In this document: one piece after another, positions 26,246-36,119 of the stretch
Numbering within the stretch: position 1 is the first letter of the stretch
Layout of the letters: every line of letters begins with the position of its first letter
Source: Spirosoma oryzae
GTDB lineage: Bacteria > Bacteroidota > Bacteroidia > Cytophagales > Spirosomataceae
Length of the DNA: 64,000 nucleotides
Direction: 5' to 3'
Assembly (NCBI RefSeq): GCF_003002825.1
Contig: NZ_PVTE01000004.1
Coordinates: 62,001 to 126,000, forward strand
Notes under the pieces: model-generated
Database searches by the model: none
Seen by the model: the letters and a program-made list of their open reading frames with translations, nothing else
Told to the model about the DNA's origin: nothing
Position numbers and translations under genes: made by a program

Positions 26246-26322
26246 TGGCGGTCCGGACGGGGCTCGAACCCGCGACCCCCTGCGTGACAGGCAGGTATTC
26301 TAACCAACTGAACTACCGAACC
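26246..26322 (-). tRNA. tRNA-Asp (anticodon GTC)
   Basis: This is a 77-nt cloverleaf on the minus strand. The acceptor stem is GGTTCGG with CCGGACC (one G-U pair), the discriminator is G73 and a CCA end is encoded. The anticodon stem is CCTGC/GCAGG with loop CTGTCAC, so the anticodon is GTC. The T-loop GGTTCGAGCCC is standard. A terminator follows at once. Confidence 0.95.
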
Positions 26323-26558
26323 TTTTTTCGATGTGGGGCTGTTTATTTCCCTTTATCGTGGCACAAAAGTAGTAGCCTATTTGATTCAACGCAAGCGACT
26401 GCCCCAAAAAAAATTACGACTACGCGGCAAAAAACCAATCAACAACTGGTAATCAGCCGTTTTGCAACGAAAATATTTTTCAACAAATGGTATCCTTTTA
26501 GAAAAACAATATGTTTCTGACTTGAACCAGTTACCTTGTGCTGCCGATTTCCGCTAGT
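26323..26558. other. AT-rich gap between tRNA-Asp and the PAS gene
   Basis: This 236-nt gap is AT-rich compared with its surroundings. It should hold the promoters of the tRNA (minus) and of the PAS gene (plus). A TATGTTTC (one mismatch to TAnnTTTG) lies near 26507, but no -33 partner is clear. No coding potential is seen. Confidence 0.4.
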
Positions 26559-27101
26559 ATGCTACCTCTCGATACACCATCCGACACTTCCCCTGATCAG
26601 TTTTCTTCCCGGCTCCGTCCTGAAGGAAACCGCCCATACCCAGCGATCAGTTACGAAATATTCCTGCTTATGCACGCGCAGGAGCGCGCCCGTCGGTCGG
26701 AAGAGGCCCTGTTTCAACGGTTGAGCAGCATCTTCGACTGGCAGTTAAGTCGACGGCAGCAACGGCAGTACACCCAGAAACTGAAGGATGGCTTCACTTT
26801 TGTACTAACAGATCCAGCCAAGTCGATTCTCTGGACAAGCAACAGCTTTTTGTCGATGACCGGCTATCGGAACCAGGACGTTGTTGGTAAAACCCCACGC
26901 ATCCTACACGGTCCCGGCACGAATCCGACGGTGTTGCAGCAAATTCGCGATGCGCTGCAGCAACACAAGCCCGTGCAAGCCGAGCTGATCAACTACCGCA
27001 AGAGTGGGGATGCCTACGTATGTCAGGTGGCTATCGACCCGATGTACAACAGTCAGGGCGAGCTAACCCATTTTCTGGCGGTGGAGCAGGAAGTCCGATA
27101 A
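26559..27101 (+). CDS. Single PAS-domain protein
   Basis: This is a 180-aa protein from the ATG at 26559; a GTG lies 21 nt upstream in frame. The N-terminal 70 residues are polar and helical. A PAS fold fills about 80-180, with TDPAKSILWTSNSFLSMTG, the VVGKTPRILHGP loop and the terminal strands. The GKTPRILHGPGT segment resembles LOV-type PAS domains, but the flavin-binding Cys motif NCRFLQ is absent (TPRILH in its place). No kinase, GGDEF or HTH domain is attached, so it may be a stand-alone sensor or partner module. Confidence 0.82.
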   Translation: MLPLDTPSDTSPDQFSSRLRPEGNRPYPAISYEIFLLMHAQERARRSEEALFQRLSSIFDWQLSRRQQRQYTQKLKDGFTFVLTDPAKSILWTSNSFLSMTGYRNQDVVGKTPRILHGPGTNPTVLQQIRDALQQHKPVQAELINYRKSGDAYVCQVAIDPMYNSQGELTHFLAVEQEVR

Positions 27102-27157
27102 CCTTCTTGGCCCGGAAGGCGTTTTTGCCGTATACCTGCTTCTCCATCTGTTAATCA

Positions 27158-28096
27158 ATGAAGCGTTTCTTTCGTCTGCTGGGCTGGACACTCGTTATCG
27201 TCGTAATACTGGCTGCCGGGGCTGTCGTAATAGCCTGGGTGCTCGACTTCCGCCAGACCGATCAGGAGCTGATAGCTGAATTCAGGCGTCAGTCGGTTCG
27301 GCCCACAGTACACCGTTACCAGGTTAGTCTGTCCGACTCCGCCCCCACCCGCACCATTCGGTTTATGGAAACCCCAGCCCGTTCCCGGTCGGGAGAGCGG
27401 CTGCCGGTTGTCCTGTTCGTGCATGGTGCGCCTAGTTCACTTTCGTTCTTCAACGGTTTTTTCAAAGATACCGCTCTCCTCGACCGTGCCCAGCTTGTCG
27501 CCGTCGACCGGCCGGGTTATGGCTATTCTGATTTTGGTCGGGTGGAGACATCGATTATTCGGCAGGCACAGTTTCTACAGCCACTCATTGACCGGTATCG
27601 CAATGCCCCGCAACTGATTATTGTCGGTTCGTCGTACGGAGGATCAGTGTCGGCGCGGCTGGCGATGAACAACCCTGGCCGGGTCGACCATGTGGTTTTT
27701 GTCTCGTCGGCGCTGGGGCCGGGTCTGGAGCGGACGTACCCGATCAGCTATCTGGTCGACAGTCCATTGCTGCACTGGGGAATCCCTCCGCTGCTACGGC
27801 TGGCCAACGACGAGAAATTAGCGCACTATCAGGCGTTACGGGCTATCCTGCCCGACTGGGATCGTATCCGAGCTAAAATCACGATGCTACACGGACAACG
27901 TGACGAACTGGTGTACCCGACCAACGTATCGTTTGCACAGCAGCACCTCGTCAACGCGCCGGTCAAGCAGTTTTTGCTGCCCGAAAGCCGGCACGACATC
28001 GTCATGAATAAACGGGAATATATTGCCAGCATTCTGCTGGACATTCTAACAAACGTACAGGGAAAGCCTGACGTAAAAGCACTGGTTCGACGTTGA
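27158..28096 (+). CDS. Membrane-anchored alpha/beta hydrolase
   Basis: This 312-aa protein has an N-terminal membrane helix (about 10-29) and an alpha/beta-hydrolase domain facing the periplasm. The putative catalytic triad is Ser159 in GSSYG, Asp249 in HGQRDELV and His279 in ESRHDI. The oxyanion-hole motif is HGAPSS (89-94). Substrate unknown. It is convergent with the UbiA-like gene, with only 12 nt between their ends. Confidence 0.88.
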   Translation: MKRFFRLLGWTLVIVVILAAGAVVIAWVLDFRQTDQELIAEFRRQSVRPTVHRYQVSLSDSAPTRTIRFMETPARSRSGERLPVVLFVHGAPSSLSFFNGFFKDTALLDRAQLVAVDRPGYGYSDFGRVETSIIRQAQFLQPLIDRYRNAPQLIIVGSSYGGSVSARLAMNNPGRVDHVVFVSSALGPGLERTYPISYLVDSPLLHWGIPPLLRLANDEKLAHYQALRAILPDWDRIRAKITMLHGQRDELVYPTNVSFAQQHLVNAPVKQFLLPESRHDIVMNKREYIASILLDILTNVQGKPDVKALVRR

Positions 28097-28108
28097 CTGG
28101 ACGCGCGG

Positions 28109-28951
28109 TTACAACACCAGGGCCGGAAACCAGAATACAGCGTCGCCCAGCCACCGATAGCGCTCGTGTTTGACGAATCGGTTTGGAAACCGTTGGATGA
28201 CGTGCAGCGCCAGGCTCATCAGCCCCAGTATCAGCGCTGACCGCTGCGCAAAGCGATCATCGACGATAAAACAGAGTGTCAGTGCCGTACCGACGATCAG
28301 TACAGTAAGCAGTGTCAGCACTGTTTTACTGGTTTTTAAGCCCCAGTAGGTAGCCAGCGAGAAGTCTGCCTGCCTGGTATGCTCCAGCTCTTCCATGACG
28401 GCAAACAGCAACAAATTCTGGAAGGCGACGGCCATAAACATCAATCCCTCCGTAATATCGGTACCACTGATCGACGGGCGTTGTACCCAGACGCTTCCCC
28501 ATACCCCCACCGTGTAGATTACGGCAACCAGGGGTTCTTTCAACAAGAGTGACGGATGACGCTGGGGAAGCGAAAACACGACGGCGATGTAAGCCGCGCA
28601 GACTGCGCCCAACACCAGCCCGAACTCGATTACGGACCAGGGGAGAAAGAAAATCAGCACCAGTGCGGCCAAACCAGCCGCGATAATCGACCACCAGAGC
28701 TGCGTTTCGTGAAGCCGATGAAAACGGTGGCGGGCCGTCAGGTCCGCCAGTGGCGTTGTACGCCCCAGCTTACGGACGTCAAAAAGTCGGTCAGCCGTAT
28801 AAATGATGTAAACGACCAGCGCCAGCACAACCGGCGTAGCCCAGTGGACAGGGTCAACGTCGGACAGGCGGGTCGCCAGCCGGTTGGAGAGTACTGCGCC
28901 CAGCACAACCGGTGCACTCAAATAATAAGCGTTACGAAGGAGGGTAAACAA
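28109..28951 (-). CDS. UbiA-like polytopic membrane protein
   Basis: This 280-aa protein has about eight membrane helices. A DRLFDVRK motif after YIIYTA (about 53-60) and EELEHTRQAD (about 187-196) resemble the two Asp-rich prenyl-diphosphate-binding motifs of UbiA prenyltransferases, but both are degenerate compared with NDxxDxxxD. The apparent start is TTG at 28951, as no ATG or GTG lies upstream in frame before the MOSC stop 24 nt away. It may form an operon with the MOSC and TsaD genes. Enzymatic activity is uncertain. Confidence 0.68.
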   Translation of the reverse strand: MFTLLRNAYYLSAPVVLGAVLSNRLATRLSDVDPVHWATPVVLALVVYIIYTADRLFDVRKLGRTTPLADLTARHRFHRLHETQLWWSIIAAGLAALVLIFFLPWSVIEFGLVLGAVCAAYIAVVFSLPQRHPSLLLKEPLVAVIYTVGVWGSVWVQRPSISGTDITEGLMFMAVAFQNLLLFAVMEELEHTRQADFSLATYWGLKTSKTVLTLLTVLIVGTALTLCFIVDDRFAQRSALILGLMSLALHVIQRFPNRFVKHERYRWLGDAVFWFPALVL

Positions 28952-28975
28952 AGCTGATGGTGTAAACCTTAGTTA

Positions 28976-29845
28976 CTAAACCAGATCGACGGGCGGAGCT
29001 AGCCAGGGTTCCTGACGTACGACGACGTTGATTGGCTGACCAACCCGCAGCACGCCCGACGCCGACGGATCGGGCAGTACGTTCTGGCCAAATAAAATCT
29101 TGTGAGTATACTGCCGATAGGTCGCTAATGTTCGCAGCGGTTCGCGTCCCTTCTGCGCCGTAGCCGGGTCGATTGTGGTCAGTACGCAGCGGGCGCAGGG
29201 TTTCACGCCATAAAACGTAAGCTCACCGATCTGAAACTCAGCCCAGCTGTCTTCGTCGTAGGGAGTACTTCCGCTGACAACCAGATTGGGCCGAAAGCGG
29301 GCCATGTCCATTGGATCAGGCTCCGTTTCAGCGATGACGCGCTGGTTCAAGTAATCGAGCGACGATTGTCCGATGAGCAGGTACGGGTAGCCATCGGCAA
29401 AGCTGACCGGGTCGTCCTGCCGGGCATACTGTTCATCGACGGGTCGGTGCGTGCTGTCGGGCATGTATACCAGTCGGCAGGGCATCGTCAGCATGCGCGA
29501 AAACCAGGCGTCGGCTTCCGCACTAACCGTCTGGGCCGGTACGTCCTTGCTATCCCAGATCGAAACGGACATAGTTTCGCCCGTATCTGGCATCGGGCCT
29601 TCCAGCGGCAGCGTCAGTATGTCGTCGGGATAATGCCGGTGCCAGACCAGCAACGTCTCGCCGTCGATACGCACGTCGATCAGCGCCATGATCGGGTGGC
29701 TCCGCTGCGTGATGAATTTCCCGTTGGGCTCAACCAGCATGAAACGCCGGTCATACCGTAATCCCTTCGGTTCAACCACGGCTTCATCAACCGCGATACC
29801 GCCTAACGATTTGATCGGGTAGATGTATAGTGCAGACAGAAACAT
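28976..29845 (-). CDS. MOSC domain protein (YcbX-type)
   Basis: This 289-aa protein has an N-terminal MOSC beta-barrel (about 1-120, LYIYPIKSLGGIAVDEAVVE, RYDRRFMLVEPNGKFITQR) and a MOSC domain (about 125-280). FRPNLVVSG, GVKPCARCVLTTIDP and FGQNVLP are seen. The Cys residues in KPCARC match the proposed molybdenum-cofactor sulfur ligand of the family. YcbX relatives detoxify N-hydroxylated bases with Moco. The precise substrate is unknown here. It lies downstream of tsaD with heptamer copy A6 between. Confidence 0.9.
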   Translation of the reverse strand: MFLSALYIYPIKSLGGIAVDEAVVEPKGLRYDRRFMLVEPNGKFITQRSHPIMALIDVRIDGETLLVWHRHYPDDILTLPLEGPMPDTGETMSVSIWDSKDVPAQTVSAEADAWFSRMLTMPCRLVYMPDSTHRPVDEQYARQDDPVSFADGYPYLLIGQSSLDYLNQRVIAETEPDPMDMARFRPNLVVSGSTPYDEDSWAEFQIGELTFYGVKPCARCVLTTIDPATAQKGREPLRTLATYRQYTHKILFGQNVLPDPSASGVLRVGQPINVVVRQEPWLAPPVDLV

Positions 29846-29866
29846 AGTGTCGGTTTGTGGTCTAAT

Positions 29867-29955
29867 GTTTACGGTATTCGGTATTCAGTTTACGGTAGAC
29901 GATGCTGAAATGTGGCCCGCGTCAGCTTACCGAAAACCGTAAACTGAATACCGGG
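29867..29955. repeat. Heptamer inverted array, copy A6
   Basis: The left arm (29868-29896: CGGTATT, CGGTATT, CAGTTTA, CGGTA) and right arm (29927-29954) share an 18-nt exact complement. They fill the gap between the tsaD stop (29963) and the MOSC start (29845). Confidence 0.8.
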
Positions 29956-29962
29956 AACTTCA

Positions 29963-30973
29963 TCAAAAACTCAGTCGTGGCAGCGGGCTAACGGTCTGAT
30001 CGACAAAGTCGCCCTGCTCAAATTTGAACTTGGCCGCCATAGCAATCATAGCCGCGTTGTCGGTACAGTATTCGAAGCGTGGGATAAAGATTTGCCAGTT
30101 CTGCTCCTGCCCCAGTTGATTAAGCGCTGTACGCAGCCCCCGGTTCGCCGATACCCCGCCCGCAATGGCAATCTGGGTAATACCCGTTTCGCGTACAGCC
30201 CGTTTCAGCTTCGTCAGTAGCATCTGAATCAGCGTATGCTGAATGCTCGCGCAGATGTCGGGCAGGTGTTGCTGAATGAAGTCAGGGTTGTCTTTTGTTT
30301 GCTGACGCAGGAAGTATAGGATAGCCGTTTTGATACCGCTGAACGAAAAATTCAGATCCGGCATCTCGCTCATGGGAAAGCGATACGCCAGCGGGTTTCC
30401 TTCGGCAGCATACTTGTCGATCAGTGGCCCACCCGGATACGGTAAACCGAGCAGCTTAGCCGATTTGTCGAAGGCCTCCCCCACAGCGTCGTCCATCGTC
30501 TGTCCAATCACGTGCATCGCCAGCGGACCATCGACGCGTACGATCTGCGTATGCCCTCCACTGACCGTCAGGCATAGGAACGGAAAGTTCGGTTTTTCGG
30601 GCCGTTCGGGATCGTCGATGAAGTGCGCCAGCACATGGGCCTGCATGTGGTTGACTTCGATCAATGGAATGGCTAACCCAAGGGCCAGTGCTTTAGCGAA
30701 TGAAGCCCCAACCAGCAGCGATCCCAACAGACCAGGCCCTCGCGTGAAGGCTACTGCGGACAGATCGGTTTTGGCAACGCTGGCGTCGGCCAGGGCACGC
30801 TCGACTACCGGCCAGATATGTTGCTGGTGCGCCCGCGACGCCAGTTCGGGCACTACACCCCCGTATTGCTCGTGAATCAGCTGGGCCGCAATGACGTTGG
30901 AACGCATATCGCCGTTGACCAGCACGGCCGCCGACGTTTCATCGCAGGATGATTCGATAGCTAAAATAATCAC
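29963..30973 (-). CDS. tsaD: tRNA N6-adenosine threonylcarbamoyltransferase TsaD
   Basis: TsaD transfers the threonylcarbamoyl group to A37 of ANN-reading tRNAs, with TsaB and TsaE. The best start is a GTG at 30973, giving (M)IILAIESSCDETSAAVL, the standard N-terminus; the longer open frame upstream (to 31057) is not family sequence. Features are HEQYGGVVPELASRAH, the metal ligands in HMQAH, LTVSGGHTQI, the GGPLIDKYA segment and IAGGVSANRGLR. The length (336 aa) is typical. Divergent from the TamB gene. Confidence 0.96.
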   Translation of the reverse strand: MIILAIESSCDETSAAVLVNGDMRSNVIAAQLIHEQYGGVVPELASRAHQQHIWPVVERALADASVAKTDLSAVAFTRGPGLLGSLLVGASFAKALALGLAIPLIEVNHMQAHVLAHFIDDPERPEKPNFPFLCLTVSGGHTQIVRVDGPLAMHVIGQTMDDAVGEAFDKSAKLLGLPYPGGPLIDKYAAEGNPLAYRFPMSEMPDLNFSFSGIKTAILYFLRQQTKDNPDFIQQHLPDICASIQHTLIQMLLTKLKRAVRETGITQIAIAGGVSANRGLRTALNQLGQEQNWQIFIPRFEYCTDNAAMIAMAAKFKFEQGDFVDQTVSPLPRLSF

Positions 30974-31394
30974 GCACAAAAATAACAGATAAAGCGGCTT
31001 TGGCGAAGGACAATACTGATCTGTCGTACCGGAGGGTTGATTACCGACTACATACAATGTGTTTGCTGACTTGCTCGAATGATCGATTAGGATGGAACTA
31101 CGATTCGACGCGTTATTTAGGCATTGATCTGTAAATTTGGGGTTTTCAAACTGTGGCTGTCAACAACTGGTACGCCATCCGTGTAGTTGTGATTAGCCGC
31201 TCCCTCAAACACGCGGAACAATTATATAGATCGGCAAACTATTGACGGCCCCATATCAGTTTATTGAAAAAACAATGGAACTGGCTACTAAACCGTTGCA
31301 AGGGTGGGTTGTCTATTCGGTACACCTTGTACCGGTTGATAACGTCATTTTTCCGACACGCTAATCCATTGTACTTTAGGCAATTCCGCCCTGA
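30974..31394. other. Divergent regulatory gap tsaD / tamB
   Basis: This 421-nt gap has no convincing gene. On the plus strand TAAATTTG (31132-31139) matches the -7 consensus TAnnTTTG without a clear -33 box, and TACTTTAG (from 31371) lies 24 nt before the TamB ATG. A 7-bp hairpin CGGTACA-CCT-TGTACCG lies at 31318-31334. No heptamer array is present, unlike the non-divergent gaps. Confidence 0.4.
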
Positions 31395-34300
31395 ATGCGT
31401 CAGTTTTTTGCCATACTCGCCAAAACCCTGCTCTACCTCGTCCTGGCGGTAGTAGGCGTAGCGTTTGCGCTTTTACTGGCCGTACAACTCCCGGTTGTAC
31501 AGACACGCATCGTGCAGGAAGTAGCCCGACGGGTATCGGAGAAGCTGGAATTCCCGGTTAATATCGACGGCGTATCCATTAAATGGTTTGACTCGCTGAC
31601 GCTGTCGGGCGTAACAATTCTCGACCGCGAACAGCGGCCCATGATTCAGGTTGGGCGGCTCGACCTCGATTATAACCTGCGCAATCTGATCGATTCGTCG
31701 GCCCACAACCTGCACCTCGACGGAGCCGTGTTGTACCAGCCGGCGGTCAGGATGATCAAAAATCCGCGCACGGGCGATACAAATCTCGATGAATTCATTG
31801 CCCAGATCGACAAGCTGACGGCCGATACAACCCGCCCGTCTGTACCCGATCAGCATACGCCGTTTACAATCGCGAAAATTCAGCTCATCGACGGCGCGTA
31901 TACACTCGACGATCCGCGCGAGCCGTACATGCGCGACCGTAACAGCTTCGATTACAACCATTTTACACTTAAAAACCTGACGGGCAACGTCAGTCAGTTT
32001 CTGATACTGGGCGACACGATTGCGCTCAACATCAAGAACCTATCCGGCGTTGATAAGGGTTCAGGGCTACGCATCCGGCGGCTCGATACACGTTTTCTAT
32101 ACAGCGCCAAGACGATGGATTTCGACCGGCTCTACGCGCACATCGGCAACTCCATCATCCGGCACAGCCTGACGTTTTTCTACGAACGGCCGTCGGCGTT
32201 CGGCGATTTCAACAGCCGCGTGCTGATACAGGCCCGCTTTCACGACAGCGAGATTCGTTCGAAAGACCTCGGCTTTTTCTCCGATTACCTGCGCGGGCTT
32301 AACGAGACCTGGTATCTGTCGGGGCTGTTCACGGGCACCGTCAATGAGTTTCGGTTACAACGCACCGACCTGCGTTTTGGCCCCGGCGGACGCAGTCGAC
32401 TCGCGGGCGATCTGACCTGGAAAGGGCTACCCGACATCGACCGAACTACGGTTAATCTGGCCTTCGCACCCTCCGTTGTCAACATGGCCGACATTCGGCA
32501 GTACTACCCCGACGAAGGCTTCAACAAAACGATTCAGAAACTGGGAACGGTATCGTTCAACACGCGCTTCGTCGGCTCGTTCAGTGATTTCAAAAATACC
32601 GGTACGTTTCGCACGGCAATCGGGACGGTTACGGGCGACGTTGCGCTGAAGCTGCCCAAGAACAGCGATCTGACGACCTACGTTGCGAATCTCAAAGCGT
32701 CGGACCTGAACCTTGGGATACTGATCGATGATTCCGAACAGTTCGGGCTACTCGACGGGCAGGCGCAGCTTTCGGGCCGTGGTACCAGTCTTGACAAAGC
32801 CAGCGTCGACGTCAATGGGCAACTGGCGCGCTTTGGCTGGCAAGGCTACAACTATCGGGACGTAACCGTACGGGGCAACCTGCAAAAAGCGTTCTTCCAC
32901 GGTCAGCTGTCGTTGCGCGACCCCAACCTGGCATTCGACCTCGACGGAGAGTTCGATTTTACGCAACCCCTGAATCGGTACGACATGCGCGGTACGGTGC
33001 AACAGGCTGATTTGCGGGCGCTGGGTTTTGTCAGCGATTCGCTACAGGTCAGCACCAGTCTCGACGTACAGCTCACCGGTAACAAGCTGGATAACATAGT
33101 CGGGCAGGCTTATTTTCGCGATACCCGGCTGACACTTAACCGGCGTACCCTTCGCATCGATACGCTGTCGCTGGTATCATCGGTCGAACAACGCCATCAG
33201 ACGGGTCACCCTGATTCTGTCAGCACACAGCGCTATTTCGGACTTGACTCCGAATTTATGACGGCCCGGCTCCAGGGTGACTTTCAGCCCCAGCGCACTA
33301 TTGACGACCTGACCCAGCTAGCGCGCGAATACCGGCTGTTTTTTGCGGGCGATGCGGCCGGGATGAACGCGTACTACGCCCGAAAGAAGCAGCGCCTGCC
33401 CCGCACCGGACTAGCCCAGTACAGCATCGATTACCAGACGATCTCGAAAGACATCGCACCGTTGATTGCGTTTCTGTCGCCGACGACGCACGTCGCGCCG
33501 GCAACCCGACTCGAAGGTCGTTTCACAGTCGGTAATACATCATTGCTGACGGCTACTGTTCATACCGACTCCCTGCGCTTCGGCACGATCGGTTTCGGCC
33601 CGACCGATCTGGATCTGACGACGTCGAAGTTCACGCTCACCCCGCAAGTACTGGCTTCGGCCGTCTTGTCGTCAAAATGGCAAACGTTCAGCAAAGCGCT
33701 GCCCACGAGTAACCTACAGGCCGAAGGATTCTGGGATACCGATCATATCGACTTCACCACCAGCATCGATCAGGCAGGCAGCAGCAACCGGGCCGCTCTG
33801 AACGGTGAATTGCGCTTTAAAGGCGATGCCATCGACCTGACGTTCCGCCAATCGCAGCTCCGCGTTCTCGACGGCGACTGGACGCTGAACCCCGAAAGCC
33901 TGATTCGGAAGGTAGGCGATGAATACACCATCCGAAACCTGTCGGTTGCGAACCAGGATCAGCGTATACAGGCAGCGGGTCGGTTGTCGGCCGATTCGAG
34001 CGAGGTACTGAACGTAGCCGCCACGTCGTTCCGGCTTCAGTCGCTCAACTCCGTGCTGAATACCAAACTGGGCGGTACACTGAACGGGACGGCGTCGGTC
34101 CGAAACATTTACAAGACACCCATCCTCGAAAGTCAGTTTGGCGTAACGGCCCTGTCGTACGATAGTACCCTGTTCGGCGATTTACGTAGCCAGGCCGAAT
34201 GGGATCAGGCACTGCAACAGCTAAACGTCGATGCGCGGTTACGGCGCAGCGGGTCCGACGTACTGACGATTCTGGGCAACTACACGCCGACCCAAACCAC

Positions 34301-36035
34301 CGATCCGCTGGATCTGACCGCCACCGTCACTAATGCTGACCTGGCCATTCTGGACTCGTTCACGAAAGGCCTGTTCTCCAATCTGGGGGGTACGGCCGTC
34401 GGTCAGATTGCCATCAAAGGCCGGCCGGTTGCTCCTGTGCTGCAAGGCGAGCTAAGTCTGCAAAACGGACGCGGGCGCTTCGATTACCTCAAAACGGACT
34501 TCACGTTCGACGACAAAGTTTACTTCGGGGAGAACGAAATCATTACCCGTCGGCTGACACTCCGCGATCCCGACGGTAACACGGCTTTACTGCGCGGAGG
34601 TGTTTACCACGACGGGTTCCGGGATGTCAACCTGCGCTTCGATGCCGACTTCCGCAACTTCCGGATTATGAACACCACGGTGTCCGATAACGACGTGTTT
34701 TACGGGCAGGGCGTAATCAGCGGCAAGGCGGAACTGACGGGACCGCTCGACAACCTGGCCGTTCGCGCCAACGTGGCCAGTAACAAGGGGACACGCATCT
34801 ACATTCCGCTCGACGGAGCCGCGTCGGTATCGTCCGACGACCAGATTCGATTTGTCAGCCATGCAACACCAAAGCCGGGCGCTGACCTCCCCCCTGACGA
34901 GCGGCCGGGCAGTATCGATCTGTCGCGGATCACGATGGATTTCAATTTCAACATCACCCCTGATGCCTACTGCGAAATTCAGCTGGACAAGCAAACGGGC
35001 GATATCATCAAGGCGTATGGACAAGGGCTGATCGCTATGCGGGTCGACACGAAAGGCGACTTCTCGATGACCGGCAACTACGCGATTCAGAAAGGCGACT
35101 ACACGTTTACGTTTCAAAACGTCATCAACAAGCGCTTCCAGATACGCCCCAACAGCCGCATCACCTGGACGGGTGATCCCTATGGCGCTTTGCTCGACGT
35201 AACAGCGGCTTACACGCAATACACCTCGCTGTCGCCCCTGCTGCCAACCGGCAGTCGTGGTGCTGATCAGACACGTCGGTACCCGGTCGATCTGGTTATC
35301 AAAATCAACGGTGATCTGGGTTCACCCGCCATCACGTACAATGTCGATGTGAAGGATTATCCGTCGACCTCCGATTTCCGGCAGGCGGTAACGGCGTTTC
35401 AGTCGCGACTACAAAGTAACGACCAGGAACTAACGCGGCAGGTGAGCAGTATTTTGCTGTTCAATCAGCTGCTGCCGGAAGGGACGAGCCTGTTCGATCA
35501 GGGACAGGTCAACGCAGGGGTAGCCAACAGCGTGAGTGAGCTGGTATCGAATCAGATCAGTCGACTGGCTTCGTCGCTGAACGATAACCTCGACATTGGT
35601 TTATCATTCGGCGGGTTCACGGGCAACACCCTGACACAAAACGAAAACCTGCTCAACAACCTGCAACTGCGTTTCTCGTACCGGCTGCTGAACGACCGGC
35701 TGCGGATCAGCCGCGACGGTGGCTTTACGTACGGGCAAAATCAGTACAACACCGCCAGTCTGCTGGGCGAATGGACGCTGGAATACTGGCTGACGTCGGA
35801 CGGACGGCTGCGGGCTAAAGTGTATAACCGCAACCAGCAGAGCATTCTGAACCAGATCAACATTACCAGTGCTACTATCTCGACAGGCGGTGGCTTGAGC
35901 TTACTGTACACCCGTTCGTTCAACAAGCTATTCAGCACCAAGCGCCCCACACCCGGCCTTGCCCCCGACCCTGTCGACGCGTCGCCCGCAGGCCCATCGG
36001 TCCCCGTTACGCCCGTCTCAACAGTGTTTTGGTAG
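31395..36035 (+). CDS. tamB: TamB-like translocation/assembly module (DUF490)
   Basis: This 1546-aa inner-membrane-anchored periplasmic protein is of the AsmA/TamB type. These long bridge-like proteins span the periplasm and are tied to outer-membrane protein insertion and phospholipid transport. One N-terminal membrane helix (about 7-28) is followed by more than 1,400 residues of repeating beta-strands. The C-terminal DUF490/TamB domain lies at about 1150-1480, with GDYTFTFQNVINKRFQI and DITAYTQYTSL-like signatures. Hydrophilic Pro-rich residues end the protein. The length is typical of Bacteroidota. A TamA partner is not adjacent, though an Omp85-type barrel lies at 49310-50455. Confidence 0.9.
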   Translation: MRQFFAILAKTLLYLVLAVVGVAFALLLAVQLPVVQTRIVQEVARRVSEKLEFPVNIDGVSIKWFDSLTLSGVTILDREQRPMIQVGRLDLDYNLRNLIDSSAHNLHLDGAVLYQPAVRMIKNPRTGDTNLDEFIAQIDKLTADTTRPSVPDQHTPFTIAKIQLIDGAYTLDDPREPYMRDRNSFDYNHFTLKNLTGNVSQFLILGDTIALNIKNLSGVDKGSGLRIRRLDTRFLYSAKTMDFDRLYAHIGNSIIRHSLTFFYERPSAFGDFNSRVLIQARFHDSEIRSKDLGFFSDYLRGLNETWYLSGLFTGTVNEFRLQRTDLRFGPGGRSRLAGDLTWKGLPDIDRTTVNLAFAPSVVNMADIRQYYPDEGFNKTIQKLGTVSFNTRFVGSFSDFKNTGTFRTAIGTVTGDVALKLPKNSDLTTYVANLKASDLNLGILIDDSEQFGLLDGQAQLSGRGTSLDKASVDVNGQLARFGWQGYNYRDVTVRGNLQKAFFHGQLSLRDPNLAFDLDGEFDFTQPLNRYDMRGTVQQADLRALGFVSDSLQVSTSLDVQLTGNKLDNIVGQAYFRDTRLTLNRRTLRIDTLSLVSSVEQRHQTGHPDSVSTQRYFGLDSEFMTARLQGDFQPQRTIDDLTQLAREYRLFFAGDAAGMNAYYARKKQRLPRTGLAQYSIDYQTISKDIAPLIAFLSPTTHVAPATRLEGRFTVGNTSLLTATVHTDSLRFGTIGFGPTDLDLTTSKFTLTPQVLASAVLSSKWQTFSKALPTSNLQAEGFWDTDHIDFTTSIDQAGSSNRAALNGELRFKGDAIDLTFRQSQLRVLDGDWTLNPESLIRKVGDEYTIRNLSVANQDQRIQAAGRLSADSSEVLNVAATSFRLQSLNSVLNTKLGGTLNGTASVRNIYKTPILESQFGVTALSYDSTLFGDLRSQAEWDQALQQLNVDARLRRSGSDVLTILGNYTPTQTTDPLDLTATVTNADLAILDSFTKGLFSNLGGTAVGQIAIKGRPVAPVLQGELSLQNGRGRFDYLKTDFTFDDKVYFGENEIITRRLTLRDPDGNTALLRGGVYHDGFRDVNLRFDADFRNFRIMNTTVSDNDVFYGQGVISGKAELTGPLDNLAVRANVASNKGTRIYIPLDGAASVSSDDQIRFVSHATPKPGADLPPDERPGSIDLSRITMDFNFNITPDAYCEIQLDKQTGDIIKAYGQGLIAMRVDTKGDFSMTGNYAIQKGDYTFTFQNVINKRFQIRPNSRITWTGDPYGALLDVTAAYTQYTSLSPLLPTGSRGADQTRRYPVDLVIKINGDLGSPAITYNVDVKDYPSTSDFRQAVTAFQSRLQSNDQELTRQVSSILLFNQLLPEGTSLFDQGQVNAGVANSVSELVSNQISRLASSLNDNLDIGLSFGGFTGNTLTQNENLLNNLQLRFSYRLLNDRLRISRDGGFTYGQNQYNTASLLGEWTLEYWLTSDGRLRAKVYNRNQQSILNQINITSATISTGGGLSLLYTRSFNKLFSTKRPTPGLAPDPVDASPAGPSVPVTPVSTVFW

Positions 36036-36042
36036 TCGCTAC

Positions 36043-36119
36043 AGTATACAGCGCCTGATTTTGGGTTTTCGGTATGCATGGTCCACTCAACGGACTAACT
36101 GAAAACGAACCCCAAAACC
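36043..36119. repeat. Degenerate heptamer array, copy A10
   Basis: CAGTATA and CGGTATG units and a stem GATTTTGGGTTTTCG (36057-36071) with CGAACCCCAAAACC (36106-36119) fill the gap between the TamB stop and the GH43 ATG. The array is more eroded than A1-A9. Confidence 0.4.

Noticed and set aside
30977..30984. TATTTTTG as -7 element of tsaD on the minus strand
   Set aside because: It is only 3 nt before the preferred GTG start, so transcription would begin within the coding region; no -33 box is present.
31264..31452. 62-codon plus-strand frame upstream of TamB
   Set aside because: It overlaps the well-supported TamB start in another frame and has a non-protein-like composition.
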